Shown: one piece after another, positions 1 to 15,000 of the stretch
Numbering within the stretch: position 1 is the stretch's first letter
How the letters are laid out: the number at the start of each line of letters is the position of its first letter
Source: Patiria pectinifera
Lineage: Eukaryota; Echinodermata; Asteroidea; Valvatida; Asterinidae
Reading direction: 5' to 3'
Assembly: GCA_029964075.1 (NCBI GenBank)
Contig: CM057144.1
Location: 3,495,281-3,559,280 of the forward strand
Length of the DNA: 64,000 nt
The notes under the pieces: model-generated
What the model was told of the DNA's origin: nothing
The model's input: the letters and a program-made list of their open reading frames with translations, nothing else
The model's database searches: none
Translations under genes and position numbers: made by a program

Positions 1-3000
1 CATGTAAACAAACCACGGAGTGAAGCCCGCTGACAGCCTACTCTATGGCAATTTCCACACAGAAAGAAATTCGGGCAAAATATTCTTGCTTATGTCCCAT
101 TTTCTCCACGAGTATTGGGTCTATGGACTTCAAACTTTTTGGACGTTGTAGCCTGACTAACTAGCTCTCCATACATGTCAAAAAATGTCAGAATTTTTCA
201 TAACAAGATACCGCCAAGACGAGATATAGCATGTAAACAAACCACGGAGTGAAGCCCGCTGACAGCCTACTCTATGGCAATTTCCACACAGAAAGAAATT
301 CGGGCAAAATATTCTTGCTTATGTCCCATTTTCTCCACGAGTATTGGGTCTATGGACTTCAAACTTTTTGGACGTTGTAGCCTGACTAACTAGCTCTCCA
401 TACATGTCAAAAAATGTCAGAATTTTTCATAACAAGATACCGCCAAGACGAGATATAGCATGTAAACAAACCACGGAGTGAAGCCCGCTGACAGCCTACT
501 CTATGGCAATTTCCACACAGAAAGAAATTCGGGCAAAATATTCTTGCTTATGTCCCATTTTCTCCACGAGTATTGGGTCTATGGACTTCAAACTTTTTGG
601 ACGTTGTAGCCTGACTAACTAGCTCTCCATACATGTCAAAAAATGTCAGAATTTTTCATAACAAGATACCGCCAAGACGAGATATAGCATGTAAACAAAC
701 CACGGAGTGAAGCCCGCTGACAGCCTACTCTATGGCAATTTCCACACAGGAATAAATTCGGGCAAAATATTCTTGCTTATGTCCCATTTTCTCCACGAGT
801 ATTGGGTCTATGGACTTCAAACTTTTTGGACGTTGTAGCCTGACTAACTAGCTCTCCATACATGTCAAAAAATGTCAGAATTTTTCATAACAAGATACCG
901 CCAAGACGAGATATAGCATGTAAACAAACCACGGAGTGAAGCCCGCTGACAGCCTACTCTATGGCAATTTCCACACAGAAAGAAATTCGGGCAAAATATT
1001 CTTGCTTATGTCCCATTTTCTCCACGAGTATTGGGTCTATGGACTTCAAACTTTTTGGACGTTGTAGCCTGACTAACTAGCTCTCCATACATGTCAAAAA
1101 ATGTCAGAATTTTTCATAACAAGATACCGCCAAGACGAGATATAGCATGTAAACAAACCACGGAGTGAAGCCCGCTGACAGCCTACTCTATGGCAATTTC
1201 CACACAGAAATAAAATCGGGCAAAATATTCTTGCTTATGTCCCATTTTCTCCACGAGTATTGGGTCTATGGACTTCAAACTTTTTGGACGTTGTAGCCTG
1301 ACTAACTAGCTCTCCATACATGTCAAAAAATGTCAGAATTTTTCATAACAAGATACCGCCAAGACGAGATATAGCATGTAAACAAACCACGGAGTGAAGC
1401 CCGCTGACAGCCTACTCTATGGCAATTTCCACACAGAAAGAAATTCGGGCAAAATATTCTTGCTTATGTCCCATTTTCTCCACGAGTATTGGGTCTATGG
1501 ACTTCAAACTTTTTGGACGTTGTAGCCTGACTAACTAGCTCTCCATACATGTCATAAACTTCTAACTTTCTCATAACAAAATACCGCCTAGACGAGATAT
1601 AGCATGTAAACAAACCACGGAGTGAAGCCCGCTGACAGCCTACTCTATGGCAATTTCCACACAGAAATAAATTCGGGCAAAATATTCTCGCTGATGTCCC
1701 ATTTTATCCACGAGTATTGGGTCTGTGGACTTCAAACTTTTTGGACGTTGTAGCCTGACTAACTAGCTCTCCATACATGTCAAAAAATGTCAGAATTTTT
1801 CATAACAAGATACCGCCAAGACGAGATATAGCATGTAAACAAACCACGGAGTGAAGCCCGCTGACAGCCTACTCTATGGCAATTTCCACACAGAAAGAAA
1901 TTCGGGCAAAATATTCTTGCTTATGTCCCATTTTCTCCACGAGTATTGGGTCTATGGACTTCAAACTTTTTGGACGTTGTAGCCTGACTAACTAGCTCTC
2001 CATACATGTAAAAAAAGTCACAATTTTTCATACCAAGATACCGCCAAGACGAGATATAGCATGTAAACAAACCACGGAGTGAAGCCCGCTGACAGCCTAC
2101 TCTATGGCAATTTCCACACAGGAATCAATTCGGGCAAAATATTCTTGCTTATGTCCCATTTTCTCCACGAGTATTGGGTCTATGGACTTCAAACTTTTTG
2201 GACGTTGTAGCCTGACTAACTAGCTCTCCATACATGTCAAAAAATGTCAGAATTTTTCATAACAAGATACCGCCAAGACGAGATATAGCATGTAAACAAA
2301 CCACGGAGTGAAGCCCGCTGACAGCCTACTCTATGGCAATTTCCACACAGAAATAAAATCGGGCAAAATATTCTTGCTTATGTCCCATTTTCTCCACGAG
2401 TATTGGGTCTATGGACTTCAAACTTTTTGGACGTTGTAGCCTGACTAACTAGCTCTCCATACATGTCAAAAAATGTAGGAATTTTTCATAACAAGATACC
2501 GCCAAGACGAGATATAGCATGTAAACAAACCACGGAGTGAAGCCCGCTGACAGCCTACTCTATGGCAATTTCCACACAGAAAGAAATTCGGGCAAAATAT
2601 TCTTGCTTATGTCCCATTTTCTCCACGAGTATTGGGTCTATGGACTTCAAACTTTTTGGACGTTGTAGCCTGACTAACTAGCTCTCCATACATGTCAAAA
2701 AAATTAGGAATTTTTCATAACAAGATACCGCCAAGACGAGATATAGCATGTAAACAAACCACGGAGTGAAGCCCGCTGACAGCCTACTCTATGGCAATTT
2801 CCACACAGAAAGAAATTCGGGCAAAATATTCTTGCTTATGTCCCATTTTCTCCACGAGTATTGGGTCTATGGACTTCAAACTTTTTGGACGTTGTAGCCT
2901 GACTAACTAGCTCTCCATACATGTCAAAAAATGTCAGAATTTTTCATAACAAGATACCGCCAAGACGAGATATAGCATGTAAACAAACCACGGAGTGAAG

Positions 3001-6000
3001 CCCGCTGACAGCCTACTCTATGGCAATTTCCACACAGAAATAAATTCGGGCAAAATATTCTTGCTGATGTCCCATTTTCTCCACGAGTATTGGGTCTATG
3101 GACTTCAAACTTTTTGGACGTTGTAGCCTGACTAACTAGCTCTCCATACATGTCAAAAAATGTCAGAATTTTTCATAACAAGATACCGCCAAGACGAGAT
3201 ATAGCATGTAAACAAACCACGGAGTGAAGCCCGCTGACAGCCTACTCTATGGCAATTTCCACACAGAAAGAAATTCGGGCAAAATATTCTTGCTTATGTC
3301 CCATTTTCTCCACGAGTATTGGGTCTATGGACTTCAAACTTTTTGGACGTTGTAGCCTGACTAACTAGCTCTCCATGCATGTCAAAAAAATTAGGAATTT
3401 TTCATAACAAGATACCGCCAAGACGAGATATAGCATGTAAACAAACCACGGAGTGAAGCCCGCTGACAGCCTACTCTTTGGCAATTTCCACACAGAAAGA
3501 AATTCGGGCAAAATATTCTTGCTTATGTCCCATTTTCTCCACGAGTATTGGGTCTATGGACTTCAAACTTTTTGGACGTTGTAGCCTGACTAACTAGCTC
3601 TCCATACATGTCAAAAAATGTCAGAATTTTTCATAACAAGATACCGCCAAGACGAGATATAGCATGTAAACAAACCACGGAGTGAAGCCCGCTGACAGCC
3701 TACTCTATGGCAATTTCCACACAGAAAGAAATTCGGGCAAAATATTCTTGCTTATGTCCCATTTTCTCCACGAGTATTGGGTCTATGGACTTCAAACTTT
3801 TTGGACGTTGTAGCCTGACTAACTAGCTCTCCATGCATGTCAAAAAAATGTCAGAATTTTTCATAACAAGATACCACCAAGACGAGATATAGCATGTAAA
3901 CAAACCACGGAGTGAAGCCCGCTGACAGCCTACTCTATGGCAATTTCCACACAGAAAGAAATTCGGGCAAAATATTCTTGCTTATGTCCCATTTTCTCCA
4001 CGAGTATTGGGTCTATGGACTTCAAACTTTTTGGACGTTGTAGCCTGACTAACTAGCTCTCCATACATGTCAAAAAATGTAGGAATTTTTCATAACAAGA
4101 TACCGCCAAGACGAGATATAGCATGTAAACAAACCACGGAGTGAAGCCCGCTGACAGCCTACTCTATGGCAATTTCCACACAGAAAGAAATTCGGGCAAA
4201 ATATTCTTGCTTATGTCCCATTTTCTCCACGAGTATTGGGTCTATGGACTTCAAACTTTTTGGACGTTGTAGCCTGACTAACTAGCTCTCCATACATGTC
4301 AAAAAATGTCAGAATTTTTCATAACAAGATACCGCCAAGACGAGATATAGCATGTAAACAAACCACGGAGTGAAGCCCGCTGACAGCCTACTCTATGGCA
4401 ATTTCCACACAGAAAGAAATTCGGGCAAAATATTCTTGCTTATGTCCCATTTTCTCCACGAGTATTGGGTCTATGGACTTCAAACTTTTTGGACGTTGTA
4501 GCCTGACTAACTAGCTCTCCATACATGTCAAAAAATGTCAGAATTTTTCATAACAAGATACCGCCAAGACGAGATATAGCATGTAAACAAACCACGGAGT
4601 GAAGCCCGCTGACAGCCTACTCTATGGCAATTTCCACACAGAAATAAATTCGGGCAAAATATTCTTGCTTATGTCCCATTTTCTCCACGAGTATTGGGTC
4701 TATGGACTTCAAACTTTTTGGACGTTGTAGCCTGACTAACTAGCTCTCCATACATGTCAAAAAATGTAGGAATTTTTCATAACAAGATACCGCCAAGACG
4801 AGATATAGCATGTAAACAAACCACGGAGTGAAGCCCGCTGACAGCCTACTCTATGGCAATTTCCACACAGAAAGAAATTCGGGCAAAATATTCTTGCTTA
4901 TGTCCCATTTTCTCCACGAGTATTGGGTCTATGGACTTCAAACTTTTTGGACGTTGTAGCCTGACTAACTAGCTCTCCATATATGTAAAAAAAGTCACAA
5001 TTTTTATATAACAAGATACCGCCAAGACGAGATATAGCATGTAAACAAACCACGGAGTGAAGCCCGCTGACAGCCTACTCTATGGCAATTTCCACACAGA
5101 AATAAATTCGGGCAAAATATTCTTGCTTATGTCCCATTTTCTCCACGAGTATTGGGTCTATGGACTTCAAACTTTTTGGACGTTGTAGCCTGACTAACTA
5201 GCTCTCCATACATGTCAAAAAATGTCAGAATTTTTCATAACAAGATACCGCCAAGACGAGATATAGCATGTAAACAAACCACGGAGTGAAGCCCGCTGAC
5301 AGCCTACTCTATGGCAATTTCCACACAGAAATAAATTCGGGCAAAATATTCTTGCTTATGTCCCATTTTCTCCACGAGTATTGGGTCTATGGACTTCAAA
5401 CTTTTTGGACGTTGTAGCCTGACTAACTAGCTCTCTATACATGCCAAAAAATTAGGAATTTTTCATAACAAGATACCGCCAAGACGAGATATAGCATGTA
5501 AACAAACCACGGAGTGAAGCCCGCTGACAGACTACTCTATGGCAATTTCCACACAGAAAGAAATTCGGGCAAAATATTCTTGCTTATGTCCCATTTTCTC
5601 CACGAGTATTGGGTCTATGGACTTCAAACTTTTTGGACGTTGTAGCCTGACTAACTAGCTCTCCATACATGTCAAAAAATGTCAGAATTTTTCATAACAA
5701 GATACCGCCAAGACGAGATATAGCATGTAAACAAACCACGGAGTGAAGCCCGCTGACAGCCTACTCTATGGCAATTTCCACACAGAAAGAAATTCGGGCA
5801 AAATATTCTTGCTTATGTCCCATTTTCTCCACGAGTATTGGGTCTATGGACTTCAAACTTTTTGGACGTTGTAGCCTGACTAACTAGCTCTCCATACATG
5901 TCAAAAAATGTCAGAATTTTTCATAACAAGATACCGCCAAGACGAGATATAGCATGTAAACAAACCACGGAGTGAAGCCCGCTGACAGCCTACTCTATGG

Positions 6001-9000
6001 CAATTTCCACACAGAAAGAAATTCGGGCAAAATATTCTTGCTTATGTCCCATTTTCTCCACGAGTATTGGGTCTATGGACTTCAAACTTTTTGGACGTTG
6101 TAGCCTGACTAACTAGCTCTCCATACATGTCAAAAAATGTCAGAATTTTTCATAACAAGATACCGCCAAGACGAGATATAGCATGTAAACAAACCACGGA
6201 GTGAAGCCCGCTGACAGCCTACTCTATGGCAATTTCTACACAGAAATAAATTCGGGCAAAACATTCTTGCTTATGTCACATTTTCTCCACGAGTATTGGG
6301 TCTATGGACTTCAAACTTTTTGGACGTTGTAGCCTGACTAACTAGCTCTCTATACATGCCAAAAAATTAGGAATTTTCATAACAAGATACCGCCAAGACG
6401 AGATATAGCATGTAAACTAACCACGGAGTGAAGCCCGCTGACAGCCTACTGTATGGCTATTTACACACAGAAATAAACTCGGGCAAAATATTCTTGCTTA
6501 TGTCCCATTTTCTCCACGAGTATTGGGTCTATGGACTTCAAACTTTTTGGACGTTGTAGCCTGACTAACTAGCTCTCCATACATGTCAAAAAATGTCAGA
6601 ATTTTTCATAACAAGATACCGCCAAGACGAGATATAGCATGTAAACAAACCACGGAGTGAAGCCCGCTGACAGCCTACTCTATGGCAATTTCCACACAGA
6701 AATAAACTCGGGCAAAATATTCTTGCTTATGTCCCATTTTCTCCACGAGTATTGGGTCTATGGACTTCAAACTTTTTGGACGTTGTAGCCTGACTAACTA
6801 GCTCTCCATACATGTCAAAAAATGTCAGAATTTTTCATAACAAGATACCTTCAAGACGAGATATAGCATGTAAACAAACCACGGAGTGAAGCCCGCTGAC
6901 AGCCTACTCTATGGCAATTTCCACACAGGAATCAATTCGGGCAAAATATTCTTGCTTATGTCCCATTTTCTCCACGAGTATTGGGTCTATGGACTTCAAA
7001 CTTTTTGGACGTTGTAGCCTGACTAACTAGCTCTCCATACATGTCAAAAAATGTCAGAATTTTTCATAACAAGATACCGCCAAGACGAGATATAGCATGT
7101 AAACAAACCACGGAGTGAAGCCCGCTGACAGCCTACTCTATGGCAATTTCCACACAGAAATAAATTCGGGCAAAATATTCTTGCTTATGTCCCATTTTCT
7201 CCACGAGTATTGGGTCTATGGACTTCAAACTTTTTGGACGTTGTAGCCTGACTAACTAGCTCTCCATACATGTCAAAAAATGTCAGAATTTTTCATAACA
7301 AGATACCGCCAAGACGAGATATAGCATGTAAACAAACCACGGAGTGAAGCCCGCTGACAGCCTACTCTATGGCAATTTCCACACAGAAATAAATTCGGGC
7401 AAAATATTCTTGCTTATGTCCCATTTTCTCCACGAGTATTGGGTCTATGGACTTCAAACTTTTTGGACGTTGTAGCCTGACTAACTAGCTCTCCATACAT
7501 GTCAAAAAAATTAGGAATTTTTCATAACAAGATACCGCCAAGACGAGATATAGCATGTAAACAAACCACGGAGTGAAGCCCGCTGACAGCCTACTCTATG
7601 GCAATTTCCACACAGAAATAAATTCGGGCAAAATATTCTTGCTTATGTCCCATTTTCTCCACGAGTATTGGGTCTATGGACTTCAAACTTTTTGGACGTT
7701 GTAGCCTGACTAACTAGCTCTCCATACATGTCAAAAAATGTAAGAATTTTTCATAACAAGATACCGCCAAGACGAGATATAGCATGTAAACAAACCACGG
7801 AGTGAAGCCCGCTGACAGCCTACTCTATGGCAATTTACACACAGAAATAAACTCGGGCAAAATATTCTTGCTTCTGTCCCATTTTCTCCACGAGTATTGG
7901 GTCTATGGACTTCAAACCTTTTGGACGTTGTAGCCTGACTAACTAGCTCTCCATACATGTCAAAAAATGTCAGAATTGTTCAAAACAAGATACCGCCAAG
8001 ACGAGATATAGCATGTAAACAAACCACGGAGTGAAGCCCGCTGACAGCCTACTCTATGGCAATTTCCACACAGAAATAAATTCGGGCAAAACATTCTTGC
8101 TTATGTCACATTTTCTCCACGAGTATTGGGTCTATGGACTTCAAACTTGTTGGACGTTGTAGCCTGACTAACTAGCTCTCCATACATGTCAAAAAAATTA
8201 GGAATTTTTCATAACAAGATACCGCCAAGACGAGATATAGCATGTAAACAAACCACGGAGTGAAGCCCGCTGACAGCCTACTCTATGGCAATTTCCACAC
8301 AGAAATAAACTCGGGCAAAATATTCTTGCTTATGTCCCATTTTCTCCACGAGTATTGGGTCTATGGACTTCAAACTTGTTGGACGTTGTAGCCTGACTAA
8401 CTAGCTCTCCATATATGTCAAAAAGTGTAAGACTTTTTCATAAAAAGATACCGCCAAGACGAGATATAGCATGTAAATAAACCACGGAGTGAAGCCTGCT
8501 GACAGCCTACTCTATGGCTATTTCCACACAGAAATAAACTCGGGCAAAATATTCTTGCTTATGTCTCAATTTCTCCACGAGTATTGGGTCTATGGACTTC
8601 AAACTTGTTGGACGTTGTAGCCTGACTAACTAGCTCTCCATATATGTCAAAAAATGTAAGACTTTTTCATAACAAGATACCTTCAAGACGAGATATAGCA
8701 TGTAAACAAACCACGGAGTGAAGCCCGCTGACAGCCTACTCTATGGCAATTTACACACAGAAATAAACTCGGGCAAAATATTCTTGCTTATGTCCCATTT
8801 TCTCCACGAGTATTGGGTCTATGGACTTCAAACTTGTTGGACGTTGTAGCCTGACTAACTAGCTCTCCATACATGTCAAAAAAATTAGGAATTTTTCATA
8901 ACAAGATACCGCCAAGACGAGATATAGCATGTAAACAAACCACGGAGTGAAGCCCGCTGACAGCCTACTCTATGGCAATTTCCACACAGAAAGAAATTCG

Positions 9001-12000
9001 GGCAAAATATTCTTGCTTATGTCCCATTTTCTCCACGAGTATTGGGTCTATGGACTTCAAACTTTTTGGACGTTGTAGCCTGACTAACTAGCTCTCCATA
9101 CATGTCAAAAAATGTAAGAATTTTTCATAACAAGATACCGCCAAGACGAGATATAGCATGTAAACAAACCACGGAGTGAAGCCCGCTGACAGCCTACTCT
9201 ATGGCAATTTCCACACAGAAATAAACTCGGGCAAAATATTCTTGCTTATGTCCCATTTTCTCCACGAGTATTGGGTCTATGGACTTCAAACTTGTTGGAC
9301 GTTGTAGCCTGACTAACTAGCTCTCCATACATGTCAAAAAATGTAAGAATTTTTCATAACAAGATACCGCCAAGACGAGATATAGCATGTAAACAAACCA
9401 CGGAGTGAAGCCCGCTGACAGCCTACTCTATGGCAATTTCCACACAGAAATAAACTCGGGCAAAATATTCTTGCTTCTGTCCCATTTTCTCCACGAGTAT
9501 TGGGTCTATGGACTTCAAACTTTTTGGACGTTGTAGCCTGACTAACTAGCTCTCCATACATGTCAAAAAATGTAAGAATTTTTCATAACAAGATACCGCC
9601 AAGACGAGATATAGCATGTAAACAAACCACGGAGTGAAGCCCGCTGACAGCCTACTCTATGGCAATTTACACACAGAAATAAATTCGGGCAAAATATTCT
9701 TGCTTATGTCTCATTTTCTCCACGAGTACTGGGTCTATGGACTTCAAACTTGTTGGACGTTGTAGCCTGACTAACAAGCTCTATATATATGTCAACAAAT
9801 GTAAGACTTTTTCATAACAAGATACCGCCAAGACGAGATATAGCATGTAAATAAACCACGGAGTGAAGCCCGCTGACAGCCTACTGTATGGCTATTTCCA
9901 CACAGAAATAAACTCGGGCAAAATATTCTTGCTTATGTCCCATTTTCTCCACGAGTATTGGGTCTATGGACTTCAAACTTGTTGGACGTTGTAGCCTGAC
10001 TAACTAGCTCTCCATACATGTCAAAAAATGTAAGACTTTTTCATAACAAGATACCGCCAAGACGAGATATAGCATGTAAACAAACCATGGAGTGAAGCCC
10101 GCTGACAGCCTACTCTATGGCAATTTCCACACAGAAATAAACTCGGGCAAAATATTCTTGCTTATGTCCCATTTTCTCCACGAGTATTGGGTCTATGGAC
10201 TTCAAACTTGTTGGACGTTGTAGCCTGACTAACTAGCTCTCCATATATGTCAAAAAATGTAAGACTTTTTCATAACAAGATACCGCCAAGACGAGATATA
10301 GCATGTAAACAAACCACGGAGTGAAGCCCGCTGACAGCCTACTCTATGGCAATTTCCACACAGAAATAAATTCGGGCAAAATATTCTTGCTTATGTCACA
10401 TTTTCTCCACGAGTATTGGGTCTATGGACTTCAAACTTGTTGGACGTTGTAGCCTGACTAACTAGCTCTCCATACATGTCAAAAAGGCAGGAATTTTACA
10501 TAACAAGATACTTTCAAGACGAGATATAGCATGTAAACAAACCACGGAGTGAGGCACGCTGACAGCCTACTGTATGGCTATTTCCACACAGAAATAAACT
10601 CAGGCAAAATATTCTTGCTTATGTCTCAATTTCTCCACGAGTATTGGGTCTATGGACTTCAAACTTGTTGGACGTTGTAGCCTGACTAACTAGCTCTCCA
10701 TATATGTCAAAAAATGTAAGACTTTTTCATAACAAGATACCGCCAAGACGAGATATAGCATGTAAACAAACCACGGAGTGAAGCCCGCTGACAGCCTACT
10801 CTATGGCAATTTACACACAGAAATAAACTCGGGCAAAATATTCTTGCTTATGTCTCATTTTCTCCACGAGTATTGGGTCTATGGACTTCAAACTTGTTGG
10901 ACGTTGTAGCCTGACTAACTAGCTCTCCATATATGTCAAAAAATGTAAGACTTTTTCATAACAAGATACCGCCAAGACGAGATATAGCATGTAAACAAAC
11001 CACGGAGTGAAGCCCGCTGACAGCCTACTCTATGGCAATTTCCACACAGAAATAAATTCGGGCAAAATATTCTTGCTTATGTCACATTTTCTCCACGAGT
11101 ATTGGGTCTATGGACTTCAAACTTGTTGGACGTTGTAGCCTGACTAACTAGCTCTCCATACATGTCAAAAAATGTAAGACTTTTTCATAACAAGATACCG
11201 CCAAGACGAGATATAGCATGTAAACAAACCACGGAGTGAAGCCCGCTGACAGCCTACTCTATGGCAATTTCCACACAGAAAGAAATTCGGGCATAATATT
11301 CTTGCTTATGTCACATTTTCTCCACGAGTATTGGGTCTACGGACTTCAAACTTGTTGGACGTTGTAGCCTGACTAACTAGCTCTCCATACATGTCAAAAA
11401 ATGTAAGAATTTTTCATAACAAGATACCGCCAAGACGAGATATAGCATGTAAACAAACCACGGAGTGAAGCCCGCTGACAGCCTACTCTATGGCAATTTC
11501 CACACAGAAATAAATTCGGGCAAAATATTCTTGCTTATGTCACATTTTCTCCACGAGTATTGGGTCTACGGACTTCAAACTTGTTGGACGTTGTAGCCTG
11601 ACTAACTAGCTCTCCATACATGTCAAAAAATGTAGGAATTTTTCATAACAAGATACCGCCAAGACGAGATATAGCATGTAAACAAACCACGGAGTGAAGC
11701 CCGCTGACAGCCTACTCTATGGCAATTTCCACACAGAAATAAAATCGGGCAAAATATTCTTGCTTATGTCACATTTTCTCCACGAGTATTGGGTCTACGG
11801 ACTTCAAACTTGTTGGACGTTGTAGCCTGACTAACTAGCTCTCCATATATGTCAAAAAATGTAAGAATTTTTCTTAACAAGATACCGCCAAGACGAGATA
11901 TAGCATGTAAACAAACCACGGAGTGAAGCCCGCTGACAGCCTACTCTATGGCAATTTCCACACAGAAATAAAATCGGGCAAAATATTCTTGCTTATGTCC

Positions 12001-15000
12001 CATTTTCTCCACGAGTATTGGGTCTATGGACTTCAAACTTGTTGGACGTTGTAGCCTGACTAACTAGCTCTCCATACATGTCAAAAATTAAGGCATTTTT
12101 CATAACAAGATACCTTCAAGACGAGATATAGCATGTAAACAAACCACGGAGTGAAGCAAGCTGACAGCCTACTCTATGGCTATTTCCACACAGAAATAAA
12201 CTCGGGCAAAATATTCTTGCTTATGTCACATTTTCTCCACGAGTATTGGGTCTATGGACTTCAAACTTGTTGGACGTTGTAGCCTGACTAACTAGCTCTC
12301 CATACATGTCAAAAAATGTAAGACTTTTTCATAACAAGATACCGCCAAGACGAGATATAGCATGTAAACAAACCATGGAGTGAAGCCCGCTGACAGCCTA
12401 CTCTATGGCAATTTCCACACAGAAATGAATTCGGGCAAAATATTCTTGCTTATGTCCCATTTTCTCCACGAGTATTGGGTCTATGGACTTCAAACTTGTT
12501 GGACGTTGTAGCCTGACTAACTAGCTCTCCATATATGTCAAAAAATGTAAGACTTTTTCATAACAAGATACCGCCAAGACGAGATATAGCATGTAAACAA
12601 ACCACGGAGTGAAGCCCGCTGACAGCCTACTCTATGGCAATTTCCACACAGAAATAAACTCGGGCAAAATATTCTTGCTTATGTCCCATTTTCTCCACGA
12701 GTATTGGGTCTATGGACTTCAAACTTGTTGGACGTTGTAGCCTGACTAACTAGCTCTCCATATATGTCAAAAAATGTAAGACTTTTTCATAACAAGATAC
12801 CGCCAAGACGAGATATAGCATGTAAACAAACCACGGAGTGAAGCCCGCTGACAGCCTACTCTATGGCAATTTCCACACAGAAATAAATTCGGGCAAAATA
12901 TTCTTGCTTATGTCCCATTTTCTCCACGAGTATTGGGTCTATGGACTTCAAACTTTTTGGACGTTGTAGCCTGACTAACTAGCTCTCCATACATGTCAAA
13001 AAATGTAAGAATTTTTCATAACAAGATACCGCCAAGACGAGATATAGCATGTAAACAAACCACGGAGTGAAGCCCGCTGACAGCCTACTCTATGGCAATT
13101 TCCACACAGAAATAAATTCGGGCAAAATATTCTTGCTTATGTCTCAATTTCTCCACGAGTATTGGGTCTATGGACTTCAAACTTGTTGGACGTTGTAGCC
13201 TGACTAACTAGCTCTCCATACATGTCAAAAAATGTAAGACTTTTTCATAACAAGATACCGCCAAGACGAGATATAGCATGTAAACAAACCACGGAGTGAA
13301 GCCCGCTGACAGCCTACTCTATGGCAATTTCCACACAGAAATAAACTCGGGCAAAATATTCTTGCTTATGTCCCATTTTCTCCACGAGTATTGGGTCTAT
13401 GGACTTCAAACTTGTTGGACGTTGTAGCCTGACTAACTAGCTCTCCATACATGTCAAAAAATGTAAGACTTTTTCATAACAAGATACCGCTAAGACGAGA
13501 TATAGCATGTAAACAAACCACGGAGTGAAGCCCGCTGACAGCCTACTCTATGGCAATTTCCACACAGAAATAAATTCGGGCAAAATATTCTTGCTTATGT
13601 CTCAATTTCTCCACGAGTATTGGGTCTATGGACTTCAAATTTGTTGGACGTTGTAGCCTGACTAACTAGCTCTCCATATATGTCAAAAAATGTAAGACTT
13701 TTTCATAACAAGATACCGCCAAGACGAGATATAGCATGTAAACAAACCACGGAGTGAAGCCCGCTGACAGCCTACTCTATGGCAATTTCCACACAGAAAT
13801 AAATTCGGGCAAAATATTCTTGCTTATGTCTCAATTTCTCCACGAGTATTGGGTCTATGGACTTCAAATTTGTTGGACGTTGTAGCCTGACTAACTAGCT
13901 CTCCATATATGTCAAAAAATGTAAGACTTTTTCATAACAAGATACCGCCAAGACGAGATATAGCATGTAAACAAACCACGGAGTGAAGCCCGCTGACAGC
14001 CTACTCTATGGCAATTTCCACACAGAAATAAACTCGGGCAAAATATTCTTGCTTATGTCCCATTTTCTCCACGAGTATTGGGTCTATGGACTTCAAACTT
14101 GTTGGACGTTGTAGCCTGACTAACTAGCTCTCCATACATGTCAAAAAATGTAAGACTTTTTCATAACAAGATACCGCCAAGACGAGATATAGCATGTAAA
14201 CAAACCATGGAGTGAAGCCCGCTGACAGCCTACTCTATGGCTATTTCCACACAGAAATAAACTCGGGCAAAATATTCTTGCTGATGTCCCATTTTTTCCA
14301 CGAGTATTGGGTCTATGGACTTTAAACTTGTTGGACGTTGTAGCCTGACTAACTAGCTCTCCATACATGTCAAAAATGTAAGCCTTTTCATAACAAGATA
14401 CCGCCAAGACGAGATATAGCATGTAACCAAACCACGGAGTGAAGCCCGCTGACAGACTACTCTATGGCAATTTACACACAGAAATAAACTCGGGCAAAAT
14501 ATTCTTGCTGATGTCTCAATTTCTCCACGAGTATTGGGTCTATGGACTTCAAACTTGTTGGACGTTGTAGCCAGACTAACTAGCTCTCCATACATGTCAA
14601 AAATTAAGGCATTTTTCATAACAAGATACCAACAAAACGAGATATAGCAAGCAAACACACCACAGAGTGAAGCCCGCTGACAGCCTACTGTATGGCTATT
14701 TACACACAGAAATAAACTCTGGCAAAATATTCTTGCTTATGTCCCATTTTCTCCACGAGTATTGGGTCTATGGACTTCAAACTTGGTGGACGTTGTAGCC
14801 TGACTAACTAGCTCTCCATACATGTCAAAAAATGTAAGAATTTTTTATAACAAGATACCGCCAAGACGAGATATAGCATGTAAACAAACCACGGAGTGAA
14901 GCCCGCTGACAGCCTACTCTATGGCTATTTCCACACAGAAATAAACTCGGGCAAAATATTCTTGCTTATGTCTCAATTTCTCCACGAGTATTGGGTCTAT

